Shown here piece by piece: positions 47,008 to 55,646 of a stretch of DNA of 64,000 nt; position 1 is the stretch's first letter, and every line of letters begins with the position of its first letter. The notes beneath the pieces are model-generated. The model was given only the letters and a program-made list of their open reading frames with translations. It was not told the origin of the DNA and did no database searches. The DNA comes from JAAXVQ01 sp964604705 (GTDB lineage: Bacteria > Oederibacteriota > JAAXVQ01). The translations under genes and the position numbers were made by a program. Location of the stretch: assembly GCA_964604705.1 (NCBI GenBank), contig CAZSAP010000004.1:239144-303143 (forward strand), given 5' to 3'.

Positions 47008-47376
47008 AAGTGCAGGGCTCCTCTCGAGTGCGTGGTGGAAGACATCTTACGTACTTTTAAAGGCTGTTTCCAGAAGTTTGTTGTGAAATTTTTGTAGGTC
47101 TTACTATGTGAATGTGGTGCCTGGCACGGGTTGCCTGCTGTATAGATTATTTGTAATATTGTCCATGGCCAATAAGTCAAAGGTGTTAAGAAAAACAAAT
47201 GGATGCGAAGGATGCGGTCAATCACACGATACTGGAAATGATAGGCGACATACAAACCGGCCAAATGAAGTTGCCGACACATATAGGATTTAAAGGCGTC
47301 TGGTAGGAAAGCGACGGCTTGGTTATTCACGGAAGAGGGTGTACGTGCTATTGTATGAAATTGGGAGGCGAGGAAT
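47008..47376. other. Intergenic region with one REP-like palindrome
   Basis: Contains the ribosome site of the leftward ABM gene, the palindrome at 47116-47127 and no convincing gene. A leftward open frame (47004-47441) overlaps the next gene antisense and has no ribosome site. Possibly the remains of an older gene. Confidence 0.4.
47116..47127. repeat. REP-like palindrome (first seen from the left)
   Basis: GGTGCCTGGCAC, the core of the repeat family that fills the right part of the window. No copy was seen before this position. Confidence 0.7.
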
Positions 47377-47739
47377 ATGTTTTGGGCGTTTTTGGATTTG
47401 AGTTTGTTTTTGGTGGTGGCGGCGGTTGTGCTTCGGTACACCGGCTTTACCAGTGATCCTAAGTGGGAGCGCTGGTGCGGTCAGGCACTTATCGTTACCC
47501 TGGTTCCCGTCGTTGTGATTCCTCTTGTCCGACTCCTGCAAATCCCGATAAATGCCCTTTACGTGATCGGAGTAATCTGGGGGTTAACCGCCGTGCTTTT
47601 TGCCGTGGCTCGGGGCAAGCGGAAGCTCGAGGAGAAAAAGGAACTGCAGGAAACCGGTGCTTGGCCATGTCGGGCGTGCGGGGCGTACAACCCGAAATTG
47701 AATTTGACGTGCTGGAAGTGTTCGACATCGAGGAAGTGA
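47377..47739 (+). CDS. Small membrane protein with C-terminal zinc ribbon
   Basis: 120 residues. Three membrane segments (LDLSLFLVVAAVVLRY, ALIVTLVPVVVIPLVRLL, ALYVIGVIWGLTAVLFAV) lead into a Lys/Glu helix and a four-Cys knuckle, CRACGAYNPKLNLTCWKC, typical of RanBP2-like or ribbon zinc fingers. GGGAGGCGAGG precedes the ATG. Function unknown; the zinc finger faces the cytoplasm if the positive-inside rule holds. Confidence 0.7.
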   Translation: MFWAFLDLSLFLVVAAVVLRYTGFTSDPKWERWCGQALIVTLVPVVVIPLVRLLQIPINALYVIGVIWGLTAVLFAVARGKRKLEEKKELQETGAWPCRACGAYNPKLNLTCWKCSTSRK

Positions 47740-47830
47740 TAAACGCTATCTCTCCTGGGTGATTTTAGCGGCTGGTATAATAGGCACCACGCCGCGTAAT
47801 TGGTGGCTGGGAATGAACCAAAGCGAATTC

Positions 47831-47843
47831 GGTGCCTGGCACC
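47831..47843. repeat. REP-like palindrome
   Basis: Perfect 13-base GGTGCCTGGCACC followed by GTTTTT, 25 bases upstream of the GyrI-like gene start. Confidence 0.8.
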
Positions 47844-47867
47844 GTTTTTACAAGCAGAAGGAGCGAA

Positions 47868-48350
47868 ATGAAACCGGAAATTAAAACCATAAAAGAAATG
47901 AAATTTGTCGGCCTGAGAATTCAAACGTCCTTTGCCAACAACAGGACGTTTGAATTGTGGAGACAGTTCATGCCGAGGAAAAAGGAAATTAATAACGCTG
48001 TGGGTGTTGAAGTGTATGCGGTTGATGTTTACCCTCAGCTCTTCTTTAAAGACTTCAACCCGGGGCGAACCTTTGAAAAGTGGGCGGCAGTGGAAGTGAC
48101 TGATTTTGACGGCTTGCCCCAAGGGATGGAAACGTTGGTGTCGCCCGAAGGGATGTATGCGGTTTTTCAATACAAGGGTCTGGGGAGCCAGGCACCCAAA
48201 ATGTACCAAGCCATTCTGCAAGACTGGCTGCCTGCGTCGGAGTATTCCTTGGACACTCGACCGCATTTTGCGGTTATGGGTGAAAAATATAAGAATGAAG
48301 ATCCTGGTTCCGAAGAGGAATTTTGGATTCCGATAAGATTAAAAGCATAA
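47868..48350 (+). CDS. GyrI-like small-molecule-binding domain protein
   Basis: 160 residues from ATG 47868, chosen for the AGAAGGAG just upstream. It is a stand-alone effector-binding domain of the GyrI/AraC-E type: KFVGLRIQTSF at the start, a central YAVDVYPQLFF, KWAAVEVTDFDGLPQGMETL, the family-typical YAVFQYKG, and FWIPIRLKA at the end. These domains bind hydrophobic compounds and some hydrolyse cyclopropanoid toxins. No DNA-binding part is attached. Confidence 0.8.
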   Translation: MKPEIKTIKEMKFVGLRIQTSFANNRTFELWRQFMPRKKEINNAVGVEVYAVDVYPQLFFKDFNPGRTFEKWAAVEVTDFDGLPQGMETLVSPEGMYAVFQYKGLGSQAPKMYQAILQDWLPASEYSLDTRPHFAVMGEKYKNEDPGSEEEFWIPIRLKA

Positions 48351-48409
48351 ATGCCGTTACTGAAGTTATGCGGTTGGTGACCAACATCGTTTAACAAGAG
48401 GAGCTCGCC

Positions 48410-48958
48410 ATGCCAGAGGTGAAAGCTGCGGGGTTGCTCATGATTCGCCAGTTGATGGCCGAAGCCACACCGGGACATCAGGAAACGTTTTTAGCCTCCC
48501 TGACAAAACCTGAACTCGCCGAGTACCAAAGGGCGGTTCCGACCCTCTGGGTGGACACGGACCTAAACGCGGGTGTTATGCTCAAAGCTGCGCGAGTGCT
48601 TTCGCCGAAGGACGTGAATTTGGGGTTGCGCTCCCTGGGCAACATGATCGCCTTGGATAACCTCAACGGTGTGTACAAGGTCTTCCTCAAAGTGCTTACG
48701 GTTCCGTACGTTATTTCCAAAAGCGGGCGCATGTGGCAAACCTACCACAGCAAGGGTCGGGTCTGGGCCGAAGAAGCCCCCGAGGGCAAGCGGGTTACTT
48801 TTTATGTCGCGGAATACCCTGAGATGCCTTTGGCCATGCGCGAGGCCTTGAACGGATTCATGGAAGGCCTGGCCCATCTGACCTTGGCCAAGGATATTTC
48901 CGTGGTAAGGCATGACGACGACCCGAACTGTTGGCGCTGGGTTTTTCGCTGGAAGTAA
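48410..48958 (+). CDS. DUF2378/V4R-like protein
   Basis: 182 residues, soluble. The helical first half and the second half (YKVFLKVLTVPYVISKSG, then GKRVTFYVAEYPEM and a final WRWVFRW) recall the haem-NO-binding/4-vinyl-reductase-like fold and the myxococcal DUF2378 family. This is by pattern only. No haem ligand can be assigned. ACAAGAGGAGCTC precedes the ATG. It follows the GyrI-like gene by 59 bases in the same direction. Confidence 0.5.
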   Translation: MPEVKAAGLLMIRQLMAEATPGHQETFLASLTKPELAEYQRAVPTLWVDTDLNAGVMLKAARVLSPKDVNLGLRSLGNMIALDNLNGVYKVFLKVLTVPYVISKSGRMWQTYHSKGRVWAEEAPEGKRVTFYVAEYPEMPLAMREALNGFMEGLAHLTLAKDISVVRHDDDPNCWRWVFRWK

Positions 48959-49138
48959 GGCATGCGCAAGCCACCCCAGGTGCCCTTCGGTGCGCTTCCT
49001 CTTTTTTAAGGGTTTGTATCATTTCATTCCATTCCATTGGTCATGCCCATACTCCCAAAACCTTCAAACTGCGGTGAGGATGCACCCTCTGAAATTTCAG
49101 TGAAGCTGAATAAAGTGCAATTAAATCCTTCCTAAATG

Positions 49139-49151
49139 GGTGCCAAGCACC
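49139..49151. repeat. REP-like palindrome, variant centre
   Basis: GGTGCCAAGCACC followed by TTTTA, upstream of the secreted beta-helix gene. Confidence 0.75.
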
Positions 49152-49249
49152 TTTTATACTTCGGCTTTAAATTTATATTGTTTTCAATGATTGCAAGTGT
49201 TAGCTTGTGTTGTTTAAAAAAAATGAAAATGCGGGTTTTGGGAGGCTTT

Positions 49250-51508
49250 ATGACGTTTCACCGCTTGGTGCGAATGGTTTGCCTGGGGTTACTTTTTTCG
49301 CTGTTGGGAGCCGGTGCATACGCTGCCACCCGCACCGTGACCAGCACCGCCGATACCCTGGTTTCGGGTACGCTGAGGTATGAATGTACCAATGCTATTT
49401 CCGGGGACGTGATTGTGTTCAACCTGACTTACCCTGCCACCATTACCTTAAGCGCGGGCACTATAGCCATCAATACGAATTTGACCATCAAAGGCCCGGG
49501 TGCGGCCAACCTGACCATTAGTGGAGGCAATGCTTGCCGGGTGTTTGATGTGACTGGAGTCACTGTGGCTTTTTACGATTTGAGCATCAGCAATGGAGCC
49601 GTCACGGGCTCTACTGAACACGGGGCCGGTCTGCGTTTGAACGGGACCGCCAATGTGACCTTGCACCGTTGCGTGGTAAAAAATTGCGCTCTCTCAGGGG
49701 GGAGCAATCATGGCGCGGGTATCTTCGTGCCTTCGACAGCCACCTGCACCATTCACCGTTCGACCTTGGACGCTAACACGATTACGGTGAGTGATCCCAG
49801 CGGCCGAGGCGGCGCGGTTTTTACAGAAGGGGTTTTTCTGGCGAACGGGTGCACATTTACAAATAACGTAAGTTACAATGGGAGCGCTGTCTATGATTAT
49901 GCAGATCCGGGCAATACCACCACGTTGACAAATTGCACCGTCAGCGGAAACACGTCGTTTCAGTCAGGCGCTGTTTATCACTACAATGCCGGAATCCTTT
50001 CTCTTACGAATTGCACTATTACCAAAAATGTTTCCTCAGATCCCTCGGGATCATGGGAAGCCGGTTTGTCAGGTTATGGCACCAGTGCAGGGATGATTAA
50101 TTTTACCAATACCGTAATCGCCGGCAACTTGCCAGTGAACGGAAGCGGTGACACGGATATTTACATTGATAACGGGACCTTTGGATTTAATGTGCCTTAT
50201 ACTTCAGGTGGGTACAATTTTATTGGATCCACAGGTTCGCATACATATACCCTGACAACCGGGGACGTCGCAGGTACAGAAACGTCCAAGCTGGATCCGG
50301 TTTTGACGAACTTGGCCGATAACGGCGGCTATGCGTTCTCGTGCCTTCCGGGCAGCGGCAGTCCCTTGATCAATCCTGCCAGCAGCAATGGCGCGGTGTT
50401 TGTTGATAGCCGGGGTTATTTACGTGCAGGTTCAACCTATGACCGGGGTGCGTCCGAGTTTGCCGGGACCGCGCCGGTAGCCACGGCCGCTACGGCGGTT
50501 ACAGCATCGGGGTTTACGGCCAACTGGACCGCTGTGTCGGGCGCAACGTTCTACATGATAGATGTATCTACAAATTCAGATTTTACAAGCACGGTTGGCT
50601 CGTATTGGGATTATGCTGCTGGGGCAGGGACCTCGTTTGGGGTCACCGGGCTTAGCGCCGGGGTGTATTATTACCGGATGCGCGGCGTCAATGGCGTCCA
50701 TCAAACCTATTATACCAACACCATCGCCGTTACCGTGGGAACGCCCGGCTCGCCGACGTTTACACCTACGGCTACGGTGACCCAGACCAGCACTCCCACG
50801 CGGACAGCGACACCGACCTTGACGGCGACGCCGACCGTGACCGCCTCGCTGACGTCCACACCCAGTGCCACTCCGTCCTCAACCGGGACCTGGACCGCGA
50901 CCTCGACCGTGACGCCCAGTTTTACCTCCACCCTGACGGCCACGGTTAGCGCAACCGCAACCCGGACCAGCACGCTGACCTCAACGGCGACCTCAACACC
51001 TACGCCCACCATCAGCGTTACCCGGACCGTATCTGCGACAGCCACCGCCACCCAATCCGTGACAGTCACGCCGACACATACGCCCACGTCGACAATCACA
51101 AACACCGCGAGCGTGACACCGACGCTGACCGTTTCGGCCACGGTCACGCAGACCGGCACCGTGACACAAAGCGCGACCTTCACACCTTCATCCACGGTTT
51201 CGCCGACCGTGACACTGACCACAGAACGAACCGGACTGGATTTGAACGGGAAACCATTCCTGGCCTATCCGAATCCAGGCAAGAGCAGGATGACCTTTGC
51301 GGTTCAGGCAGACACGGCCGGGGATGTGAAGGCACAGATCTACAACCTCAACGGCGAACGCGTGGCAACCTTAAGCACGCAACTGTTTGAGAACCATACC
51401 GCCATGCTGATTTGGGATTGCGGTTCCGTGGCGCCGGGCCTGTATGTGGTCCGGCTCATGCAGGACGGGAAAGAGATCGGGAAGAGCAAGGTCGCAATCG
51501 TGAAATAA
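49250..51508 (+). CDS. Secreted beta-helix protein with FnIII domain, Thr/Pro-rich linker and C-terminal sorting domain
   Basis: 752 residues from ATG 49250 (GGGAGGC upstream). Signal peptide ends near GAYAATR. Residues ~20-400 are a right-handed beta-helix of the pectate-lyase/polymorphic outer-membrane type with repeated NCT(V/I) turns and a REP-style ending PASSNGAVFVDSRGYLRAG. A fibronectin III domain follows (~405-495). About 150 residues of Thr-Pro/Thr-Ala repeats come next, probably glycosylated. The last ~80 residues (FLAYPNPGKSRMTF, then GLYVVRLMQDGKE) match Por secretion/FlgD-like sorting domains. Likely a cell-surface or secreted polysaccharide-binding protein; no lyase residues are assigned. 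No secretion-system gene is present here. Confidence 0.85.
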   Translation: MTFHRLVRMVCLGLLFSLLGAGAYAATRTVTSTADTLVSGTLRYECTNAISGDVIVFNLTYPATITLSAGTIAINTNLTIKGPGAANLTISGGNACRVFDVTGVTVAFYDLSISNGAVTGSTEHGAGLRLNGTANVTLHRCVVKNCALSGGSNHGAGIFVPSTATCTIHRSTLDANTITVSDPSGRGGAVFTEGVFLANGCTFTNNVSYNGSAVYDYADPGNTTTLTNCTVSGNTSFQSGAVYHYNAGILSLTNCTITKNVSSDPSGSWEAGLSGYGTSAGMINFTNTVIAGNLPVNGSGDTDIYIDNGTFGFNVPYTSGGYNFIGSTGSHTYTLTTGDVAGTETSKLDPVLTNLADNGGYAFSCLPGSGSPLINPASSNGAVFVDSRGYLRAGSTYDRGASEFAGTAPVATAATAVTASGFTANWTAVSGATFYMIDVSTNSDFTSTVGSYWDYAAGAGTSFGVTGLSAGVYYYRMRGVNGVHQTYYTNTIAVTVGTPGSPTFTPTATVTQTSTPTRTATPTLTATPTVTASLTSTPSATPSSTGTWTATSTVTPSFTSTLTATVSATATRTSTLTSTATSTPTPTISVTRTVSATATATQSVTVTPTHTPTSTITNTASVTPTLTVSATVTQTGTVTQSATFTPSSTVSPTVTLTTERTGLDLNGKPFLAYPNPGKSRMTFAVQADTAGDVKAQIYNLNGERVATLSTQLFENHTAMLIWDCGSVAPGLYVVRLMQDGKEIGKSKVAIVK

Positions 51509-51551
51509 GCAATAAGATAAAGACGGGTTAATTCACGGGACAGGAGGCACC

Positions 51552-52841
51552 ATGCAGGGTGGACAGATATGGATGGAGTCGTATTTCGCGGACCTGGCCA
51601 GGAAAAAGCCCTGGGAGATCGCACTCCCGGGCGCGCACGAGTCCGGGTTTTTCAGCGACCGCAACCTGCACTGGGCCATTACGGCCCAACCCTTCAAGGA
51701 CAACCACCATTACGATCTCATTGGCGAAAAACCGCAACACCCGCTCTGGTTCCGCTGCCAGGAACTCGACATTTACCAACAGTTGAAAGCGGGCATTCGT
51801 TGCCTGGATTGGCGGGTGGGGGTTGACCGGACCACGGGCCAATTTGCGTTTGTTCATTGTGGGGTTACGGCCGACGGCCAGGAACTGTCCAAGGGCCTGC
51901 AGGACGTCATGCGCTTTGTGCAGGAAACCCGCCGGGAGTTGGTGCTGATTCGCATCCGGACCGATGACACGGACGTAAGTGCGGCTGAACAACTGGAACT
52001 GCGCCGCCAGGTGTTGAGCGTTTTAAAAGACGTGCTGGTCAAGTTCCCGGACTACCTGCTCGGCGCCGACCCCCGGGGCTCCTTGCAGAATGATGCGTTC
52101 AACCTGGAGAACTTGACGGCCCAGGGATCGCGAGTGTGGCTGCTCTCGTCCGCCTGCCGTGATACCAGCATGCAAGAGAACTCGAACTATATTTGGTGCG
52201 GCGAGAACGATTACATCGACGGTACCTGGAAGGGCTACCAAAGCGATTTTGTCCATACCCCCTGTGAAAAAATAGACTTGATGAAGACCGACCTGCCGAA
52301 CCTTCTGGCCACCCGCGACCGCCAGGCCATTTTCAAATACGCTGATTTTGTTATTTGGACCATTAACTTGCAGGAAGCGGCTGTTTCGTACATTTATCCT
52401 CAACTGACAAAGTGGCTTAGCTCCGGGGCGATGGGGGCGGATGTGTACAACAACCTCAATGTCGTTAACCTCGATTATTTCAACCAGATGCCTGGTATCC
52501 TTGAGAGTATTGTTAAGATAAATAAGAGTCCCAGGGGGGCGATCAAAGTAACTCCGGCCGCCTTGCGCAGCCCGGCTCCGCGCCCACCTGCGGCTGGACC
52601 TGCAGGCGACTACGCGGGCTTGGTCCCGGGGGCCCGTTCCGCAGCGCCGTTTTACAACGTGGGGCGCATGCGGAAGATGCTGGCGGACCAGGGCCTTGAC
52701 TGGCACCAGTGCATCAACGAGTTCCGGGACGCCGGGAACCGGCTCACGCCGTCACTGGTTGCCACACTTGCGGAGAAGGGCATTGCCCAACCTCTGGCGC
52801 AGGATTTTTTGGACTGGTACCAACATCAGGGTGAATTGTAG
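51552..52841 (+). CDS. PI-PLC X-domain-like protein
   Basis: 429 residues. The N-terminal ~310 residues resemble the phosphatidylinositol-specific phospholipase C catalytic barrel: WMESYFADL, IALPGAHESG with His29, GIRCLDWRVGVD, and FVHCG with His102. Those two His are the acid-base pair of the family. A Pro/Ala-rich spacer (RSPAPRPPAAGPAG) leads to a helical C-terminal region of ~80 residues. No signal peptide is seen, unlike most secreted bacterial PI-PLCs, so it may act in the cytoplasm or leave by another route. CAGGAGGCACC precedes the ATG. It begins a rightward run of four small genes. Confidence 0.72.
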   Translation: MQGGQIWMESYFADLARKKPWEIALPGAHESGFFSDRNLHWAITAQPFKDNHHYDLIGEKPQHPLWFRCQELDIYQQLKAGIRCLDWRVGVDRTTGQFAFVHCGVTADGQELSKGLQDVMRFVQETRRELVLIRIRTDDTDVSAAEQLELRRQVLSVLKDVLVKFPDYLLGADPRGSLQNDAFNLENLTAQGSRVWLLSSACRDTSMQENSNYIWCGENDYIDGTWKGYQSDFVHTPCEKIDLMKTDLPNLLATRDRQAIFKYADFVIWTINLQEAAVSYIYPQLTKWLSSGAMGADVYNNLNVVNLDYFNQMPGILESIVKINKSPRGAIKVTPAALRSPAPRPPAAGPAGDYAGLVPGARSAAPFYNVGRMRKMLADQGLDWHQCINEFRDAGNRLTPSLVATLAEKGIAQPLAQDFLDWYQHQGEL

Positions 52842-52895
52842 GCTGAACGCTGTTTCGACACGTTTAAAATCAAGACCAGATAGGAAACGTCAAAC

Positions 52896-53342
52896 ATGGT
52901 GCGGATCGAAAAAGTTACTGAACATAAGAAACGGTTTCTTGATCTCTTGTTGTTGGCAGACGAACAGGAAGACATGATTGACAAGTACTTGCCGAGTGGA
53001 GACCTGTTTGCCTTATACGACGATGATTTGAAAAGCGTGTGCGTGGTCGTGCCGGTCGATCGCGAGACCTGCGAATTAAAAAACATAGCGACGTACGGGA
53101 AATATCAAGGCCGAGGGTACGGCCGGGCCTTGATCCAGTATGTTTCCGAGGTCTACAAAAACAGCTACCAGACCATGCTGGTCGGGACAGGCGAGACGCC
53201 GGGCATCTTGGCGTTTTATGCAGGCTGCGGATTTGAAATCTCGCACCGGGTAAAGAATTTTTTTACCGACCACTACGACCACCCGATGTTCGACGGCGAC
53301 ATACAGCTGGTGGACATGATTTATCTTAAAAAGAATCTGTAG
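52896..53342 (+). CDS. GNAT family N-acetyltransferase
   Basis: 148 residues. The acetyl-CoA loop is in KYQGRGYGRALIQYV and the strand-helix pair FYAGCGFEISHRVKNFF follows. The C-terminal HYDHPMFDGDIQLVDMIYL is typical of the YjgM/small GNAT group. Substrate unknown. AGGAAA lies upstream of the ATG. Co-directional with the PI-PLC-like and VOC genes. Confidence 0.87.
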   Translation: MVRIEKVTEHKKRFLDLLLLADEQEDMIDKYLPSGDLFALYDDDLKSVCVVVPVDRETCELKNIATYGKYQGRGYGRALIQYVSEVYKNSYQTMLVGTGETPGILAFYAGCGFEISHRVKNFFTDHYDHPMFDGDIQLVDMIYLKKNL

Positions 53343-53428
53343 GAATGAATGACAAGTCGAATAGGCCAGTGAACCATTCAGGCTATTGCTGTTTAAAAGT
53401 GATAGCGGCCGTTCGCAAGGTAAGCTTT

Positions 53429-53440
53429 GTGCCCGACACA
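53429..53440. repeat. Degenerate REP-like palindrome
   Basis: GTGCCCGACACA followed by TTTC, between the GNAT and VOC genes. It is an imperfect copy of the GGTGCCTGGCACCTTTC family. Confidence 0.45.
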
Positions 53441-53467
53441 TTTCAAAAAATGAAATCAGGAGGAACC

Positions 53468-53845
53468 ATGGATAAAGTTGTGCATTTTGAAATACCGTTT
53501 GACGACCCCAAGCGGGCGGCGAAGTTTTACACGGACACGTTCGGGTGGAAACTGACCGAAGTGCCGGGCATGAATTATGTCATGGCGTATACTGCTAAAA
53601 CCGACGCGAATAACATGGTGGACGAAAAGGGCGCCATTAACGGCGGCCTGTTCCCACGGGAAAAGGTCGTGCGCCATCCCACCGTGGTTGTTGGCGTGCA
53701 ATCGGTGGAGGAGACCGTAAAAAAGGTGCTGGCAGCCGGTGGCAAGCTGGTCACCCCCAGGCAGCCGATCCCGAACGGTTCGTATGCCCGGGTGGAAGAC
53801 TGCGAGGGCAACATTATTGGGCTGGCGGACAGCAATAAAATGTAA
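53468..53845 (+). CDS. VOC superfamily (glyoxalase/bleomycin resistance-like) protein
   Basis: 125 residues from ATG 53468, chosen because CAGGAGG is directly upstream; the longer frame from 53345 reads through a degenerate REP-like stretch. Begins VVHFEIPFDDPKRAAKFYTD, the usual first VOC repeat; GKLVTPRQPIPN and VEDCEGNIIGL form the second. Possible metal ligands are His6 and a late acidic residue. Activity unknown. Similar proteins are often annotated as lactoylglutathione-lyase-like. Confidence 0.87.
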   Translation: MDKVVHFEIPFDDPKRAAKFYTDTFGWKLTEVPGMNYVMAYTAKTDANNMVDEKGAINGGLFPREKVVRHPTVVVGVQSVEETVKKVLAAGGKLVTPRQPIPNGSYARVEDCEGNIIGLADSNKM

Positions 53846-53863
53846 GGCCAGGCTCGCGAATTC

Positions 53864-53886
53864 GGTGCCGGATACCTTTCAGGCAC
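53864..53886. repeat. Degenerate REP-like palindrome
   Basis: GGTGCCGGATACCTTTC followed by AGGCAC, between the two VOC genes. The core is disrupted by two changes. Confidence 0.45.
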
Positions 53887-53907
53887 ATTTTGAAGGAGGG
53901 CTAGACC

Positions 53908-54360
53908 ATGAGCGCGCGTAACCAAGTGATTGTACCCAGTGTGTGGTTTCACACACCGAAGGGGAAACTGCGGGACGTGGTGAAGTATTACCGCGGTGTT
54001 TTCGGCGAGGCGTTTGCCGCAGGGAGCATAACCCCGCTGGGGAAAACGCCCTCTGGGAATGCCGAGTTGTGCGAGGTGAGCCTGTTTAAGCAACCGTACT
54101 CGTTCATGAGTACTGAGAAAAGACATCATCCACTCAACGATGCCATCTCGCTGAGCCTTCGCTGTAAAGATCAGGCGGAGATTGATCATTACTGGGATTA
54201 TTTCACGAAAAAAGGCAAGGCCGCGCCCTGCGGATGGTGCATTGACTACTACGGACTGCGGTGGCAGGTGGTGCCCAAGAACATGGGGAAGCTCATGAGC
54301 AAGCCCGGGGCCTGGCAAGTGATGATGCGTCAGAAGAAAATTATTATTGCTGAGTATTGA
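53908..54360 (+). CDS. PhnB-like VOC protein
   Basis: 150 residues with the PhnB/3-dmu-9 layout: SVWFHTPKGKLRDVVKYYRGVF at the start, AELCEVSLFKQPYSFM, then IDHYWDYFTKKGKAAPCGWC and DYYGLRWQVVP near the end. Members are often annotated as 3-demethylubiquinone methyltransferases but have no proven activity. AGGAGGG precedes the ATG. It is the second VOC gene in a row, 62 bases after the first. Confidence 0.88.
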   Translation: MSARNQVIVPSVWFHTPKGKLRDVVKYYRGVFGEAFAAGSITPLGKTPSGNAELCEVSLFKQPYSFMSTEKRHHPLNDAISLSLRCKDQAEIDHYWDYFTKKGKAAPCGWCIDYYGLRWQVVPKNMGKLMSKPGAWQVMMRQKKIIIAEY

Positions 54361-54395
54361 TAAGACAGTAACCCACGGGCAACAAACGTTAAAAA

Positions 54396-54407
54396 GGTGC
54401 CAGGCCT
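54396..54407. repeat. Half REP-like palindrome
   Basis: GGTGCCAGGCCT with the right arm altered, between the convergent PhnB-like and EamA genes. Confidence 0.45.
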
Positions 54408-54449
54408 CTTCCATAAGCGCCATTTGCCTAGTGGGGATGGTTGGGGTCC

Positions 54450-55310
54450 TTAGGCTTTAGTGCGGCGGGCGGATGCCAATGAGGCCAGTGTGGCCGCGAG
54501 CACAATAAACCCACCACCGACGACCGCGTTGGTTCCGGGTTTTTCACCCAGGACCAGAAACACCCAGAGCGGATTGAACACAGGTTCAATGACCGCAATG
54601 AGAACCGCAGTGGATGCGGAGATTTTTTTTATGGCCGCCGCAAAAAGTAAAGCCGTTATCCCCACTTGAAATACACCGAGAATTAATACAGCGCCTACGG
54701 AAATCAATGTGAACTTCGGTAATGGAAGGAACGCGGCAATGACGGCGCACACCATGACGGCGCATAGGTGCGAGAGCAGCACGGCTTCTAGGGTGGACTC
54801 TTTGGCCAACATGCGCATGAAAATAAAGTAGAAGCTAAAGGTCACGGCCGACAGGAGCGCCAGCACGTTTCCCAACGTTGTGCCGTAAGAGACCTTGTCC
54901 ATGACCATGATGACCAGACCGACGGTAATGACTCCTAAAGCCACTGCACTTTCCCAGCCTAGTTTTTCTTTGAGCAGCCAGACTCCCAACAAGGAAGTGA
55001 TGATGGGCGCCATGTATTGCAAGAGGATCGCATTGGCGGCCGTAGTGGTTTTGTTGGCCGAAATAAAGAGGATCATGGTGAGGGCATTGGCCAACGCCGC
55101 ACCAACGAGGGGCCAAGAAAAGGAAAATGAAAAACGGCGGACCGCAATGACGATGAACAATGCGGCGGTCGCACTGCGGAACATGGCAATGTAGAACGGG
55201 TTCCAGTCTATGGCTTTTATAAACAGCCCGGCCAGACTCCAGAGAAAAGCAGTGGCCGCCATTTGCAGGGAACCAATATATTGATCGCGCGGTGAAACGA
55301 CAGGGACCAT
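54450..55310 (-). CDS. EamA/DMT family transporter
   Basis: Ten predicted membrane segments in two homologous EamA halves of about 140 residues each, as in RhaT/YdcZ-type drug/metabolite transporters. The first half has AATAFLWSLAGLFIKAI and ATAALFIVIAV; the second has FSFYFIFMRMLAKE and VLIAVIEPVFNPLWVFLVLGE, a hallmark of the family. I prefer ATG 55310 because GGAG is 7 bases upstream; starts at 55316 and 55352 are possible. Substrate unknown. Convergent with the PhnB-like gene. Confidence 0.9.
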   Translation of the reverse strand: MVPVVSPRDQYIGSLQMAATAFLWSLAGLFIKAIDWNPFYIAMFRSATAALFIVIAVRRFSFSFSWPLVGAALANALTMILFISANKTTTAANAILLQYMAPIITSLLGVWLLKEKLGWESAVALGVITVGLVIMVMDKVSYGTTLGNVLALLSAVTFSFYFIFMRMLAKESTLEAVLLSHLCAVMVCAVIAAFLPLPKFTLISVGAVLILGVFQVGITALLFAAAIKKISASTAVLIAVIEPVFNPLWVFLVLGEKPGTNAVVGGGFIVLAATLASLASARRTKA

Positions 55311-55469
55311 GACCATGCTCCAGCGAAAAAAGAATAACGGATGTTTTAACAAGAGCGCGGCGTTCTGGCAAGGCTTAAGTGGTATTCGTAAAAAGTGGGG
55401 GATGTATAAACCCTAAAACTTTTGCGGAAACCGCCCCTGAACGTGGCATCCAATTTCCTAACTTAAATT

Positions 55470-55482
55470 GGTGCTTGCCACC
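55470..55482. repeat. REP-like palindrome, variant
   Basis: GGTGCTTGCCACC followed by TTTCGCG. Confidence 0.65.
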
Positions 55483-55552
55483 TTTCGCGCAACGCGTCTG
55501 AAACTATAAAAAAACGTAATATTTTGTACTTGGATAAAGTCAAAGTTAAATC

Positions 55553-55565
55553 GGTGCCTGACACC
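55553..55565. repeat. REP-like palindrome with extended flank
   Basis: GGTGCCTGACACC followed by TTTGA and the extended flank containing CTAAGTTG and CGTCCCC. Confidence 0.7.
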
Positions 55566-55646
55566 TTTGATGGCGAGGACTAAGTTGTACAGTTGTTACC
55601 GTCCCCGATCATGCTATTACGACACTTCATTTATTGGGAGTTTTAC

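Larger units (their letters stand above)
55353..55646. other. Intergenic region with two REP-like palindromes
   Basis: Divergent promoter space between the transporter and the barrel gene. Palindromes lie at 55470-55482 (GGTGCTTGCCACC) and 55553-55565 (GGTGCCTGACACC). The second is followed by GACTAAGTTGTACAG and CCGTCCCC, sequence that also follows copies at 58136 and 61188. Confidence 0.55.

Noticed and set aside
46540..47097. 185-residue open frame antisense to the ABM-like genes
   Set aside because: Covers the whole shorter ABM gene and its ribosome site on the other strand, with no protein features.
50760..51220. Tandem DNA repeat in the beta-helix gene as a mobile element
   Set aside because: It is low-complexity coding sequence for a Thr/Pro linker with irregular unit length.
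50710..51222. 170-residue Val-rich open frame antisense to the secreted beta-helix gene
   Set aside because: It is the mirror of the Thr/Pro-rich linker, whose repeat avoids stops on the other strand.
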